Source: Actinomadura mexicana (GTDB lineage Bacteria; Actinomycetota; Actinomycetes; Streptosporangiales; Streptosporangiaceae). From it: DNA of 64,000 bases. A program made the position numbers and the translations under genes. Numbering within the stretch: position 1 is the stretch's first letter; each line of letters opens with the position of its first letter. The DNA is taken from assembly GCF_900188105.1 (NCBI RefSeq), contig NZ_FZNP01000001.1, positions 558,001 to 622,000 on the forward strand, written 5' to 3'. Below are positions 33,702 to 42,513 of this stretch, one piece after another. The notes under the pieces are model-generated. The model was not told the DNA's origin, searched no databases, and saw nothing but the letters and a program-made list of their open reading frames with translations.

Positions 33702-35008
33702 GCCCGGGCGTCCACGGGATCCCCGAGAAGGTCTTCCTGGCGCTCGCCGCGGGCGAGGGCGGCCCCGCCGCGGTCGATCTCCTCCACAAGGCCCAGTACA
33801 GCAAACGCCTCCTGCTGCTACGAGGCGTGCGCGACGCGGGCGGGCCCCGGGCCGCCGAGGCCTACGACGTCCTCGGGCGCATGCAGGAGGGGGCCCCGCA
33901 GGCGGTCGAGGCCGTACTGCGGTATCCGACCGTCGGCGAATGGGCCAGACGCGTCCTCGCCGGCCCGTCCGGCGGGGAAGGCGGCGCCGTCCCGGCCGGC
34001 CTCGCGGCCCTCGCCGCCGGGGCGGCGGTCAAGGCGGGCCTTCCCGGCGAGATCGAGGTACCGGCACGCTCGGGGGCGATCGTCCTTCCCGGGCTGGGGC
34101 GTGCCCTCGTCCCCGGTCGGAGAAGCGCGCTCGTCCGGTCCGGACCGGGCGGGGCGGAGGTCGTCGCCGAGGATCTGCGGATCGGTCTGCCGGCCGACGT
34201 CCACCAGGACGCGCCCGGGTGGGAGCCCCTGCGGAGACTGACCGCCGAACACCGCGGCGCGCGCGCCGGCTTCCTCCTCGACGACCACGATCCGGATCGC
34301 GTGCCCGGAGCCGAGCGGCTCCCGCATCGCCTCCGCGACACCGAACTCGACCGCTGGCGGTCGACTCTGGCCGGCGCCTGGCGCATCCTGGTCGAGCACC
34401 ACCCGGGCGTCGCGGAAGACGTCGCGTCCTTCGTCTCCGTCCTGACCCCGCTCGTCGCCCCGGCGCAGGGGCAGTCCAGCGCTACGCCCAGGCACGCCTT
34501 CGGCAGCATCGGCCTGTCCAGCCCGCCCGACGCCCGTTCTCTCGCGGTGACGCTGGCCCACGAGGTCCAGCACACCAAGCTCACCGGGCTCCTGGACGTG
34601 GTCCACCTCACCGAACCCGACGACGGCACCACCTACTACGCGCCCTGGCGAGACGATCCGAGACCCGTCGCGGGCCTCCTGCAAGGCGCCTACGCCCACC
34701 TCGGCATCGCCAGGTTCTGGCGGGACCAGCGCCGGCACGAGACGGGTGCGGCCGCCCTGGAGGCCGAGAGCGACTTCGCGCGCTGGCGCACTGCCACGGA
34801 CCTCGTGATCCGCACCCTCGCCTCCAGCGGAAGGCTCACTCCCGAGGGCGAGGTGTTCGTCGGCGAGATGGGCCGGACCGTCCGGGCATGGCTGGACGAG
34901 CCCGTCCCCTCCGAGGCCCTGCGCCGCAGCGGCGAGGCCGCGGGCCGGCACCTGACCGCCTGGCGCCACCGCAATCCCGGGCGCCCCTCGCCCTCCGGCG
35001 CCGCCTAG
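33698..35008 (+). CDS. HExxH-motif peptide-modifying enzyme (aKG-HExxH peptide beta-hydroxylase type)
   Basis: A 436-aa protein with the intact motif HEVQHTK in SLAVTLAHEVQHTKLTGLLD and a following YAPWRDDPRPVAGLLQGAYAHLG (second metal-region His). This is the family first named HExxH motif-containing putative peptide modification protein and later linked to peptide beta-hydroxylation. In many relatives this domain is fused to FxsB, often in an inactivated form. Here it is a separate gene with an intact motif, so an active second modification is likely (inference). It overlaps fxsB by 4 bases and runs into fxsT head-on (35005-35008). Confidence 0.8.
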   Translation: MSPGVHGIPEKVFLALAAGEGGPAAVDLLHKAQYSKRLLLLRGVRDAGGPRAAEAYDVLGRMQEGAPQAVEAVLRYPTVGEWARRVLAGPSGGEGGAVPAGLAALAAGAAVKAGLPGEIEVPARSGAIVLPGLGRALVPGRRSALVRSGPGGAEVVAEDLRIGLPADVHQDAPGWEPLRRLTAEHRGARAGFLLDDHDPDRVPGAERLPHRLRDTELDRWRSTLAGAWRILVEHHPGVAEDVASFVSVLTPLVAPAQGQSSATPRHAFGSIGLSSPPDARSLAVTLAHEVQHTKLTGLLDVVHLTEPDDGTTYYAPWRDDPRPVAGLLQGAYAHLGIARFWRDQRRHETGAAALEAESDFARWRTATDLVIRTLASSGRLTPEGEVFVGEMGRTVRAWLDEPVPSEALRRSGEAAGRHLTAWRHRNPGRPSPSGAA

Positions 35009-37515
35009 ATCGGTGGCGGGTCGAAGTCGCAGTCGAGGCTCCGCCACTCCCCCGCGACGGCCGCGTCCGGATGTTCCAGGCCGAGCGTCCTGGCGTAGGC
35101 GTTCATCGTCTCCTGGTGCAGCCTGTCCGCCTCTTCCTTGTCGCCGAACTCGCGCAGCGAGACCGCGAGGTTCGCGGCGCAGGCCAGGGTCATCGGGTGC
35201 TCGTCCCCGATCGTCGCGCGCAACCGCCGCAGCGTCCCCCGGCCGAGCCTGCACGACGACTCCGCCTCGCCGAGCGCGAGCAGGTCGCTGGCCAGGTTGG
35301 TGGCCACGGTGAGCGAGTAGTGGTGGTCGCGTCCGAGCTTGACCTCCAGCCCCGCCAGCGCCTTCTCGTTGAACGCCCGCGCGGACACCGCGTCACCGCA
35401 CACGCGGTGCAGCAGCGCCAGGTTCCCGCCGCAGCCGTGGTTGTAGGGGTGCTCGGGCCCGTAGGCCTTCGGGTAACGGACGACGGTGTCGGCCGCCAGT
35501 TCCAGGGCCGACTTCAGGTCGCCGGCGCACCGCTGGCCGTTGGCCAGGCACATCGCCGCGGCCAGGGTGTCGGGGTGGTCCAGCCCGAACAGCCGCACGG
35601 AACGCGCGTTGACCTCCTGCGCCACCTCCAGGGCCCTGTCCAGCTCGCCCGCCCGCCGCAGCGCGATGGAGAGGTCCTTGGCCACTCGCAGCGTCAGCGG
35701 ATGCTCGGCGCCCAGTTCGTCGACGCACTTGGCGTAGGCGTCCTCGCCCAGGTCGCACGCCTCGGCGTACTCGCCGCACAGGCGCACCGCGCGCGCCAGG
35801 CCCCCGAGGGCGTTGCTGACATTGACCGCCGTGCCCTGGGCGATGTCGCCGAACCTCAGGCAGACCGCCTCGTGAAGTTCCTTCGACTTGACGTACGCGC
35901 TGTTCAGCCCGTGGTCGAGCGCCAGGTTGTGCATCACCCGCAGCGTGTCGGCCGCCGACTCGCCGAACGACTCCATGTGCCGCTCCAGGGAGCGCAGGTC
36001 GTGGTCCCGGGCGTCCGCGAAGTCCCCGCGGGCCCGCAGGTCGGCACCGAGCGAGTTCAGCAGTTGCAGCGTCATCCGGTGCTTGGGGCCGACCAGGGCC
36101 TCCGTCCGCTCCATGGCCTTCAGGTTCGACTCGTAGGCGGCACCGTACTCCCCGAGGTCCCGCAGGATGTTGCCGAACTGGCGCTTGCCCTCCAGGAGAT
36201 CGATGTCGTCCTCCCCGGAGTCGGCGGCCCACTGGTCGAGGAGCCGTTCGATCAGGTGCTGCGCGAACGCATAGTCGCCGGACAGCCGCAGGTAGCGCAC
36301 GATGTTGAGGGCGAACTTGCGGACCTCGGGGTCGGTGCTCTCGGCGACGGAGGCGGGCTCCACATGGCCGATCAGCTCCGAGTAGCGCCGCCAGCTCGCC
36401 GGCGACTCCGCGTCCTCGGGGGGCGTCGCGGCCACCAGGAGCATGTGCACCTCGCTGCGGAAGCGCGCCTGTTCCGCCGGGCTCAGCTCATCGCGCAGCA
36501 GCGCCTGGATGAGCCGGTGCACCTGGACGGTGCGGCTCGGCGCGTCGATCTTCGCCAGCGCGTACCGGTTGACCTCCCCGAAGGCCCGCGCGAGCCGGAT
36601 CGGGTTGCGCAGCAGCCCGGCCAGCGGCTGGCTGATCCCCGGCGGGGTGCGGGAGAACACCTCACGCGGGATCGGCTCGGGGCCGAAGAAGGCGCAGCAG
36701 CGCAGAAGCTCGACGGCTTCGGGCACCTTCTCCGCCAGGCTGTTCACCGACAACCGCCACGCCGCCGTCATCGAGACCGGGTACTCGGTCGGCTTTCCCT
36801 CGGCCAGCAGCTGGCTGGTGCACTCGTCGAGCAGGCGCAGGTACTCCGCGACGGACATGCCCGTCTCGGCCTGCAGCGCCCCGGCCTGCTCCAGGGCGAG
36901 CGGCAGGTCCCCGAGCTCGTGGGCGAGGCGCTTCGCGTCCTCCTCACCGATCGCGCGGGGGACGCGCTTGTTGAGGAACGCGACGCTCTCGTCGCGGGTG
37001 AACACGTTGACCTGGACGGTGTGGCCGACCCCCTCCCACCGCGGGTTGCGCGAGGTGACGAGGACGTGCCCCTGCCCCTGGCCCTGCGGCAGCAGGGCCT
37101 GGAGATCCTCCGGCTGGTCGGCGTTGTCGAAGATGAGCAGCCAGCGGCGGTACGGCTCTCCGCGGCGCAGCGCTTCGAGGACGTCGTTGGCCGCGTCCTC
37201 GACGCCCCGGGCGGTGGCGGAGGTCAGACCGAGCTTGGGGGCCAGGGCCGCCAGCGCCGGCCGCACCAGGGACGGCTGGTCGGCCGGGACCCACCACACC
37301 ACGTCGTAGTCGACGGAGAACCGGTGCGCGAACTCCACCGCCATCTGGGTCTTGCCCACCCCGCCGAGCCCGTGCAGGGCGTGCGGCAGCACGGCCGTGA
37401 CCTGGCCCGAGATACCCGCCTTCAGCTTGGTGAGCAGCTCTTCGCGTCCGGTGAAGTTCTTGTTCCGCGGCGGGATCTTCCCCCAGATCGCCGGGGCCGT
37501 CTCCGGGAACGACAC
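35005..37515 (-). CDS. fxsT: FxSxx-COOH system NB-ARC/tetratricopeptide protein FxsT
   Basis: An 836-aa protein. It starts with IPPRNKNFTGREELL, then the P-loop HGLGGVGKTQMAVEFAHRF (residues 45-65), WWVPADQ, LLIFDNADQPEDLQ (Walker B), GHVLVTSRNP, and GDLPLALEQAGA. About ten TPRs follow from residue 400 (YGAAYESNLKAMERTEAL and similar). The C terminus is SLDCDFDPPPI. This is the FxsT architecture: a STAND-type NTPase with TPR sensor. The GTG at 37515 follows GGAGGTGG, with a GATAAT-like -10 at 37588-37593. The same module with the LDCDI.P.P ending closes the 42510-46688 gene. Role: presumably senses or presents the modified FxsA peptide. Confidence 0.85.
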   Translation of the reverse strand: MSFPETAPAIWGKIPPRNKNFTGREELLTKLKAGISGQVTAVLPHALHGLGGVGKTQMAVEFAHRFSVDYDVVWWVPADQPSLVRPALAALAPKLGLTSATARGVEDAANDVLEALRRGEPYRRWLLIFDNADQPEDLQALLPQGQGQGHVLVTSRNPRWEGVGHTVQVNVFTRDESVAFLNKRVPRAIGEEDAKRLAHELGDLPLALEQAGALQAETGMSVAEYLRLLDECTSQLLAEGKPTEYPVSMTAAWRLSVNSLAEKVPEAVELLRCCAFFGPEPIPREVFSRTPPGISQPLAGLLRNPIRLARAFGEVNRYALAKIDAPSRTVQVHRLIQALLRDELSPAEQARFRSEVHMLLVAATPPEDAESPASWRRYSELIGHVEPASVAESTDPEVRKFALNIVRYLRLSGDYAFAQHLIERLLDQWAADSGEDDIDLLEGKRQFGNILRDLGEYGAAYESNLKAMERTEALVGPKHRMTLQLLNSLGADLRARGDFADARDHDLRSLERHMESFGESAADTLRVMHNLALDHGLNSAYVKSKELHEAVCLRFGDIAQGTAVNVSNALGGLARAVRLCGEYAEACDLGEDAYAKCVDELGAEHPLTLRVAKDLSIALRRAGELDRALEVAQEVNARSVRLFGLDHPDTLAAAMCLANGQRCAGDLKSALELAADTVVRYPKAYGPEHPYNHGCGGNLALLHRVCGDAVSARAFNEKALAGLEVKLGRDHHYSLTVATNLASDLLALGEAESSCRLGRGTLRRLRATIGDEHPMTLACAANLAVSLREFGDKEEADRLHQETMNAYARTLGLEHPDAAVAGEWRSLDCDFDPPPI

Positions 37516-37841
37516 GCGTCCACCTCCGCATTTCGCCGATCACCACATGACCAGATCGCTTCGCCGGCATGCGCACTTAGCTACCGTATTATCCCAATTC
37601 AGTCAGTGGCGGAATAGGTCACGCGTCACAGATCCGAACCGCGGCCGTTCCTGGCGGTCCCCTTTTCGGTCCGCCAGGTTCTCTCGTTCCTACTTACCAA
37701 AAAGCGGTGACCGGCGGCCGGCAGAGGCAATAGTCAAACCAGGATTCTTCTGGAATGATTGGAGTTAGCCGCCCATGCACAGACAATCCCGTACTGTGCG
37801 CCCGCCACCGCCAGGCGGCGCGACCCGCCCGAGGAGAACCC
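37516..37841. promoter_or_regulatory. divergent regulatory gap fxsT / fxsA
   Basis: This 326-base gap has lower GC than its neighbours. On the minus side there is GATAAT (37588-37593) for fxsT. In the middle CCTGGCGG-13-CCGCCAGG (37650-37678) forms an 8-bp stem followed by TTCTCTC, a possible attenuator or terminator. On the plus side TACTGT (37793-37798) could be a -10 element for fxsA. No open frame of its own was found here. Confidence 0.4.
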
Positions 37842-38012
37842 ATGCCGCAGGAACCCGCTCTCCACGGCGAACTCATCGACGTGTCCGGGCTCTCGCTCCG
37901 CGAGCTCGACGGCCTGCTCGGCGAGTCGGCCATCGAACTGGCCCTGCGCGAGATCCTCGACCCCAACCGCGGAGAGATCGCCTCCGCCGGCTTCGAGAGC
38001 AAACTCGGCTGA
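37842..38012 (+). CDS. fxsA: FxSxx-COOH RiPP precursor peptide FxsA
   Basis: A 56-aa peptide starting MPQEPALHGELIDVSGLSLREL and ending NRGEIASAGFESKLG. The leader (acidic, SLxEL, then ALREILDPNRG) and the C-terminal F-x-S-x-x are those of FxsA. The usual end is exactly two residues after Ser; here FESKL is followed by one extra Gly. ATG at 37842 follows GAGGAG. FxsB and the HExxH enzyme are the expected modifying partners. A strong terminator at 38279-38308 ends its transcript before the MFS gene. Confidence 0.82.
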   Translation: MPQEPALHGELIDVSGLSLRELDGLLGESAIELALREILDPNRGEIASAGFESKLG

Positions 38013-38531
38013 CCGTCCGGCCTCCGGCCCCCGCGGCGTCTGCCGGCGCGGGGACCGGCGCTCCACCCTGCCCCTGCCCCGGCATCGCGGGACGCGGAGC
38101 ATTCCGCAGGCGACGGGCGGCCCGCCCGTGCCGCCGCCCCGCGGTGAGAGCGGGGGCACACCTCCGCACGGAGCCCCACGATCGGCATACGGTCGTTCAA
38201 GAGTCACACGAGACTCGCCGGCCGGAAGTCGTTTTTCGACAATCGACCGGTTTCTCTCCGCGATCTCCACTAGAGTCGGCCTGCGGCCCGGCACTATGGG
38301 CCGCAGGCTTTCTTCTCGGTATGAACGCGCCCGGAGCTTTTGACCGTTTTCCTTTAGTCGCTCATGCCGTCGAGCGGAAAGCCGTTCGGGCTGACGCACG
38401 CAGTGCCTTCGCCCGCTGACCGGCGGCCGGGTCGCACCTTGACCGAAACGGCCGCCATCGGTTCCGGGGAGGATGCAACAGGTGGCCGCTTCCGACGGCG
38501 CGAGCGGGTGCGCGTGAAACCACGGGCACCT
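38013..38531. other. 519-base non-coding gap between fxsA and MFS gene
   Basis: Apart from the terminator at 38279-38308, nothing coding was recognised. The AT-richer stretch 38185-38275 (GTTTTTCGAC, TTTCTCTCCG) and 38330-38365 may contain the MFS promoter. The MFS frame is open upstream from 38364, so part of this gap could be coding if that start is used. Confidence 0.4.
38279..38308 (+). terminator. intrinsic terminator after fxsA
   Basis: GCCTGCGGCCC and GGGCCGCAGGC form a perfect 11-bp stem with an 8-base loop, followed by TTTCTTCT. It is the best classical intrinsic terminator in the window. Confidence 0.8.
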
Positions 38532-39926
38532 ATGCCACGGGATTTCACCTTCCTCTGGAGCGGATCGGCCGCCTCACAACTCGGCACCATGAACGCCGCC
38601 ATCGCGATTCCGTTACTGGCGCTGTCCCTGACCGGTTCGCCGGTCTTCGCGGGCTGGGTGGCCGCGGCCGGAACATGCCCGCGGCTACTCCTCTACCTGC
38701 CCGCGGGCATGATCGCGGACCGCTTCGACCGTCGCCGCATCATGCTGACCTGCCAGTACACCCGGTTCGGCGTGGCGGTGCTGCTGGCCGTCGGTCTCGC
38801 CCTGCACTACCACCCCGGCCTGCTACTGGTCGCCGCGGCCGCGGCGGACGGCGCGCTGGCGGGCCTGTACGGCCTGGCCGAGGTCGCCGTCGTCAAGCGC
38901 GTCGTCAACTCCGACGAACTCCCCGAAGCGATGGCGAGGAACGAGGCCAGAAGCCATATCGCACTGCTCCTCGGCCGCCCCCTCGGCGGTTTTCTCTATG
39001 GCCTGGACAGAGCACTTCCGTTCGTTGCCGACGCCCTATCCTCCCTTTTCTCCGCCCTCACACTGCACTTCATGCGGGAGAAGAACTTCGCGCCCGAGGA
39101 ACAGAAGAGTCCCGGACCCACGGATTTCGGCAAATGCCTTCGCTTCACACTGGGCCACCCGTTCCTGTGCATGGTGATCGGCGTCTGCGCGGTGACGAAC
39201 TTCGCCTTCCAGATCATCTTTCTCAGGCTCGTGGTGCAGGCGGACCAGGAGTTCTCCTCCACTTCGATGATCGGCATTCTCTTCGCGGCGTCCGGGCTCG
39301 GGGGCACGCTCGGCGCCGTCGCGGCGTCCCGCCTCTCCCGGCGCTACCGCCTGGCCCAGGGCAACAGGCCGATGCGGCTGCTGTTCTGCTGCGTCTGGGG
39401 GTGGTTCGCGATGACCGCGATCGTGACGGCCTACGACAGTCCGCTGGCCGGGCTCGCCGCCTGGGGCGGGATCAGCTTCATCGGCGCGCACATGAACGTG
39501 GCGCTCACCGTCTACCAGGCGACATGGATCCCCGACGACATGCTGGCGCGCGTGGCCAGCATCAACAGCCTCGTCACGCAGAGCGCCGTCCCCCTGGGGT
39601 CGCTGTTCTCCGGCTACCTGCTCTCGCTGGTGACGAGCACGAGGATCGCGACCGGGACCGTCACGGCGATCACCCTGTGCGTCGCCGTGGTCAGCAGCTG
39701 TTACCTCTGGTCACTCAGAAGACGACGGAGCACCGGTTCCCACCAGACCCTCCGGGGCGCTCTCGCCGAGGTGGCCGGGCCGCCGCTGCGCCGGTGCTCC
39801 GCGGCGGCGCGGGCGATCCCGGGGCGGGTCCGGGCCACGACCCGATCCGCTGACTCCGCATCCGACACAGACCTATATGACAATTCCGCACCGCCGGAAA
39901 TCCCCCAGGCGATCATTCCTCGCTGA
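38532..39926 (+). CDS. MFS transporter, probable exporter
   Basis: A 464-aa membrane protein with about twelve hydrophobic segments. It starts PRDFTFLWSGSAASQLGTMN, with the loop-2 motif PAGMIADRFDRRRIML and QYTRFGVAVLLAVGLAL. The pattern fits the EntS/MFS_3 exporter group. Base use is less GC-rich than its neighbours in places (TTTCGGCAAATGCCTTCGC). The start is uncertain: ATG at 38532 fits the family N terminus, GTG 38508/38514 and 38364 are in frame. It lies between fxsA and the VMAP operon, so export of the mature FxsA product is a reasonable guess. Confidence 0.75.
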   Translation: MPRDFTFLWSGSAASQLGTMNAAIAIPLLALSLTGSPVFAGWVAAAGTCPRLLLYLPAGMIADRFDRRRIMLTCQYTRFGVAVLLAVGLALHYHPGLLLVAAAAADGALAGLYGLAEVAVVKRVVNSDELPEAMARNEARSHIALLLGRPLGGFLYGLDRALPFVADALSSLFSALTLHFMREKNFAPEEQKSPGPTDFGKCLRFTLGHPFLCMVIGVCAVTNFAFQIIFLRLVVQADQEFSSTSMIGILFAASGLGGTLGAVAASRLSRRYRLAQGNRPMRLLFCCVWGWFAMTAIVTAYDSPLAGLAAWGGISFIGAHMNVALTVYQATWIPDDMLARVASINSLVTQSAVPLGSLFSGYLLSLVTSTRIATGTVTAITLCVAVVSSCYLWSLRRRRSTGSHQTLRGALAEVAGPPLRRCSAAARAIPGRVRATTRSADSASDTDLYDNSAPPEIPQAIIPR

Positions 39927-39987
39927 AAGCGTACGATATGCCGCACCGATGGGGGTCCCGGTGCGGTTTGGGTGTCGGAGGAGATAA

Positions 39988-41472
39988 GTGTCGGACGTGG
40001 CGTGGTCGCTGCCTTTCGAAGATCAGTCCCGCCTCGTGCGGGCCCTGTGGGAACTGGAGACCGTACGCAAGCGCACCTCCCGTGACCTCTGCGTCTCCCT
40101 TCTGGAACGGCGGCTGGGGCATCCTCTCCCGATCGCTCGGGACGACAAGGACATCACCGACGTCTGGCATCTCGTGGATTCGTGTCTGTCCTACCCCGGG
40201 GCGTTCCACGCGCTGATCGAGATCGTCGAGGAGTTCCACCGCGGGAGCATCCCCATGGGCGAGCTCCGCGGTCTCGTCGAGGAGTTGCTTCCCGAACCGC
40301 TGCTGCGCCCGAAGGAGCGCCGGGAACTCGACAGGCTCCTGCGGATCCTGGGCGACCCCGTCTCCGAGGCCGTCGAGCCGGCGACGATCCGGGCGATCTA
40401 CTGGGGGGTCACAGGCCCTTCCGGCCCCGCCCTGGCCGCCGACCCGGGCGATCTGTGGAGCGTTCTGGCCAAGCTGGAGGACCTCACCCTCAGCGTCGAG
40501 GGCATCCCGCCGCTGGTGGCCTTCGTCGAGGGGCTCGCCGCCCACGCGGCCGGCCCCGCGGCCGCCGGGCTGCGCGCCTGGGCCGACCGGCTGGCGCGCC
40601 GGCTGGGATCGGAGCGCGGGCTCCCACCGGCGCCGCGGCGCGAGGTGCCGGCCTCGCGGGATGCCCGGACGCGGAGCTACCTCGTCATCGAGCTCCGACG
40701 GGACGGCGCCGTCCCCGACCGCTACCTGGCCTCCGCGTGGCTCCAGGTGGACGGCGAGCACGGGCTCATGCTCCGTTGCGACGACGAGCCCATCCCTCTC
40801 GACCGGTTGCCCGGACTCGTCAAGGAACTGCTGAGCGAGAACCAGCACGTCGCCAACCGGCCGACGCCGGACCTGACGCTGGAGTTCGTGCTGCCGGTCG
40901 ACATGCTCGGCACGCCGGTCGACCAGTTGCGGATCACCGTGGACGGGCTGGAGCGGCGCCTCGGCATCGAGCACCCGGTGGTCGTCCGCAGCCTCGACCG
41001 GATGCGCAGGCCGGCCTACCACCACCACTGGCGCCGCAAGTGGGAGTGGCTGCGCGACAATCCCCACGGCGCCAAGGTGTGCTGGGTGACACAGCCCGGG
41101 CAGTACGGCGGTGAAAGCCTCTACAGCATGCTGCTGTCCGAACCGTCGTCGGTGTGCATGGCCATGGCCTTTCCCCCGCGCACGGACGGGCCGGACTCCG
41201 TGGAGCTGCGCGCCGCGCTCCAGGCCGGGGCGCCGATCGTCACCTGGTGCCGGCGCGGCCGCGATCCGGAGCGCTTCGCCCAGGAGTTCCAGGAACTGCT
41301 GGACGCGGGGGCGATGGATCTGCCCGACGCCGTGCTGGCGCTGCGCCGGCAGGCACTGCGCACGCTCGACGGGGACGGCGGCGGCGCCCATCTCGGTCTC
41401 GACCTGACGCTGGTGTTCGACGACGCGGACCGGCTGCCCGAACCCTACGTGCGCCTGAGCGCCCCGGCCTGA
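39988..41472 (+). CDS. EAD2-VMAP-C protein (vWA-MoxR-associated conflict protein)
   Basis: A 494-aa protein. Residues 5-95 are an effector-associated domain 2 (LVRALWELETVRKRTSRDLC and LVDSCLSYPGAFHALIEIVEEF). After a linker, residues 230-490 form the VMAP C-terminal domain (SYLVIELRRDGAVPDRYLAS, LEFVLPVDMLGTPVDQLR, HPVVVRSLDR, WRRKWEWLRDNP, QAGAPIVTWCRRGRDPERF). VMAP proteins partner vWA and MoxR proteins in NTP-dependent conflict systems and recruit effectors by matching EADs. GTG at 39988 follows GGAGGAG. First gene of a four-gene operon, 15 bases before the MoxR gene. Confidence 0.82.
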   Translation: MSDVAWSLPFEDQSRLVRALWELETVRKRTSRDLCVSLLERRLGHPLPIARDDKDITDVWHLVDSCLSYPGAFHALIEIVEEFHRGSIPMGELRGLVEELLPEPLLRPKERRELDRLLRILGDPVSEAVEPATIRAIYWGVTGPSGPALAADPGDLWSVLAKLEDLTLSVEGIPPLVAFVEGLAAHAAGPAAAGLRAWADRLARRLGSERGLPPAPRREVPASRDARTRSYLVIELRRDGAVPDRYLASAWLQVDGEHGLMLRCDDEPIPLDRLPGLVKELLSENQHVANRPTPDLTLEFVLPVDMLGTPVDQLRITVDGLERRLGIEHPVVVRSLDRMRRPAYHHHWRRKWEWLRDNPHGAKVCWVTQPGQYGGESLYSMLLSEPSSVCMAMAFPPRTDGPDSVELRAALQAGAPIVTWCRRGRDPERFAQEFQELLDAGAMDLPDAVLALRRQALRTLDGDGGGAHLGLDLTLVFDDADRLPEPYVRLSAPA

Positions 41473-41487
41473 CCCCTGGAGGTACCT

Positions 41488-42513
41488 GTGGCGAAGACGG
41501 ACACGACCGCGGGCGAAGAGTCCGGGGACTGGGAGATCTACCGAGGTGACGCCAGGCCGCACGACGGCCTGGCGCGACTGCCCGATCCGCCGCCCTGGCG
41601 GCGGTTCGACGCGGCGGACGGCGAGCCCCGGCTGCCGGGCGGCGGCCCGGAGCGCGCCCTGTCGTACCGTCCGAAGCCCAACGTCGTCACCATGGTGAAC
41701 GTGGCCCTGCGCCTGCGGCGGCCCCTGCTGGTCACCGGTAAGCCGGGGACGGGCAAGTCGACGCTCGCCTACAACGTGGCGCACGAGCTGGGCCTCGGTC
41801 CCGTACTGGACTGGCCGATCACCAGCCGGGTCGCGCTCCAGGAAGGGCTGTACCGCTACGACGCCATCGGCCGCCTGCACGAGACGAGCCTGCGCCAGGC
41901 GGTGGCCCCCGGGGCGGCCACCGAGGCCCCCGACATCGGCCGCTACATCCGGCTCGGGCCGCTCGGCACGGCCCTGCTGCCGCAGCCGCGCCCCCGCGTG
42001 CTGCTCATCGACGAGCTGGACAAGAGCGACATCGACCTTCCCAACGACCTGCTCAACGTGTTCGAGGAGGGCGGCTTCACGATCCCGGAACTCGAACGCC
42101 TCCCGGAGGACCAGCCGGTCGTGCACGTCATGCCGGCCAAGGGGCCGGACCGGGTGCCGGTCGGCCGCGGGCGGGTCCAGTGCACCGCGTTCCCGCTGGT
42201 CGTCATCACCAGCAACGGCGAGCGGGAGTTCCCCCCGGCGTTCCTGCGCCGCTGCGTCCGGCTGGTGATCGAGCCGCCGAGCCCCGAGGAGCTCGCCGAG
42301 ATCGTCGAGGCGCACCTCGGCGGGGCGGCGCGCGCGGCGAGCGCGGACCTCATCCGGGAGTTCCTGGATCGCCGCGAGCAGGGCGACCTGGCCACCGACC
42401 AGCTTCTCAACGCGGTCTTCCTGAGCACGACCGGCTCCCGGCCGCCGGGGACCGCGCTCCAGGACATGGTCAGGGCGATCCTGCGCCCGCTGGGCGCCGC
42501 CGGCTCGGGATGA
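41488..42513 (+). CDS. MoxR-type AAA+ ATPase
   Basis: A 341-aa AAA+ ATPase. Walker A is LLVTGKPGTGKSTLAYNVA (about residue 84). Walker B is RVLLIDELDKSDIDLPNDLLNVFEEG. Sensor 1 is LVVITSNGEREFPPAFLRRCVR, with the Arg finger in RRC. The order matches MoxR ATPases that remodel vWA partners. GTG at 41488 follows GGAGGT, and the stop overlaps the vWA gene (ATGA). It should act as the motor of the VMAP system, working on the vWA-like protein downstream. Confidence 0.87.
   Translation: MAKTDTTAGEESGDWEIYRGDARPHDGLARLPDPPPWRRFDAADGEPRLPGGGPERALSYRPKPNVVTMVNVALRLRRPLLVTGKPGTGKSTLAYNVAHELGLGPVLDWPITSRVALQEGLYRYDAIGRLHETSLRQAVAPGAATEAPDIGRYIRLGPLGTALLPQPRPRVLLIDELDKSDIDLPNDLLNVFEEGGFTIPELERLPEDQPVVHVMPAKGPDRVPVGRGRVQCTAFPLVVITSNGEREFPPAFLRRCVRLVIEPPSPEELAEIVEAHLGGAARAASADLIREFLDRREQGDLATDQLLNAVFLSTTGSRPPGTALQDMVRAILRPLGAAGSG

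Noticed and set aside
33625-37617. 1330-codon plus-strand frame across the HExxH and fxsT genes
   Set aside because: It is a GC-rich shadow: the real frames carry HEVQH and P-loop motifs in other frames, and this one has no recognisable domain.
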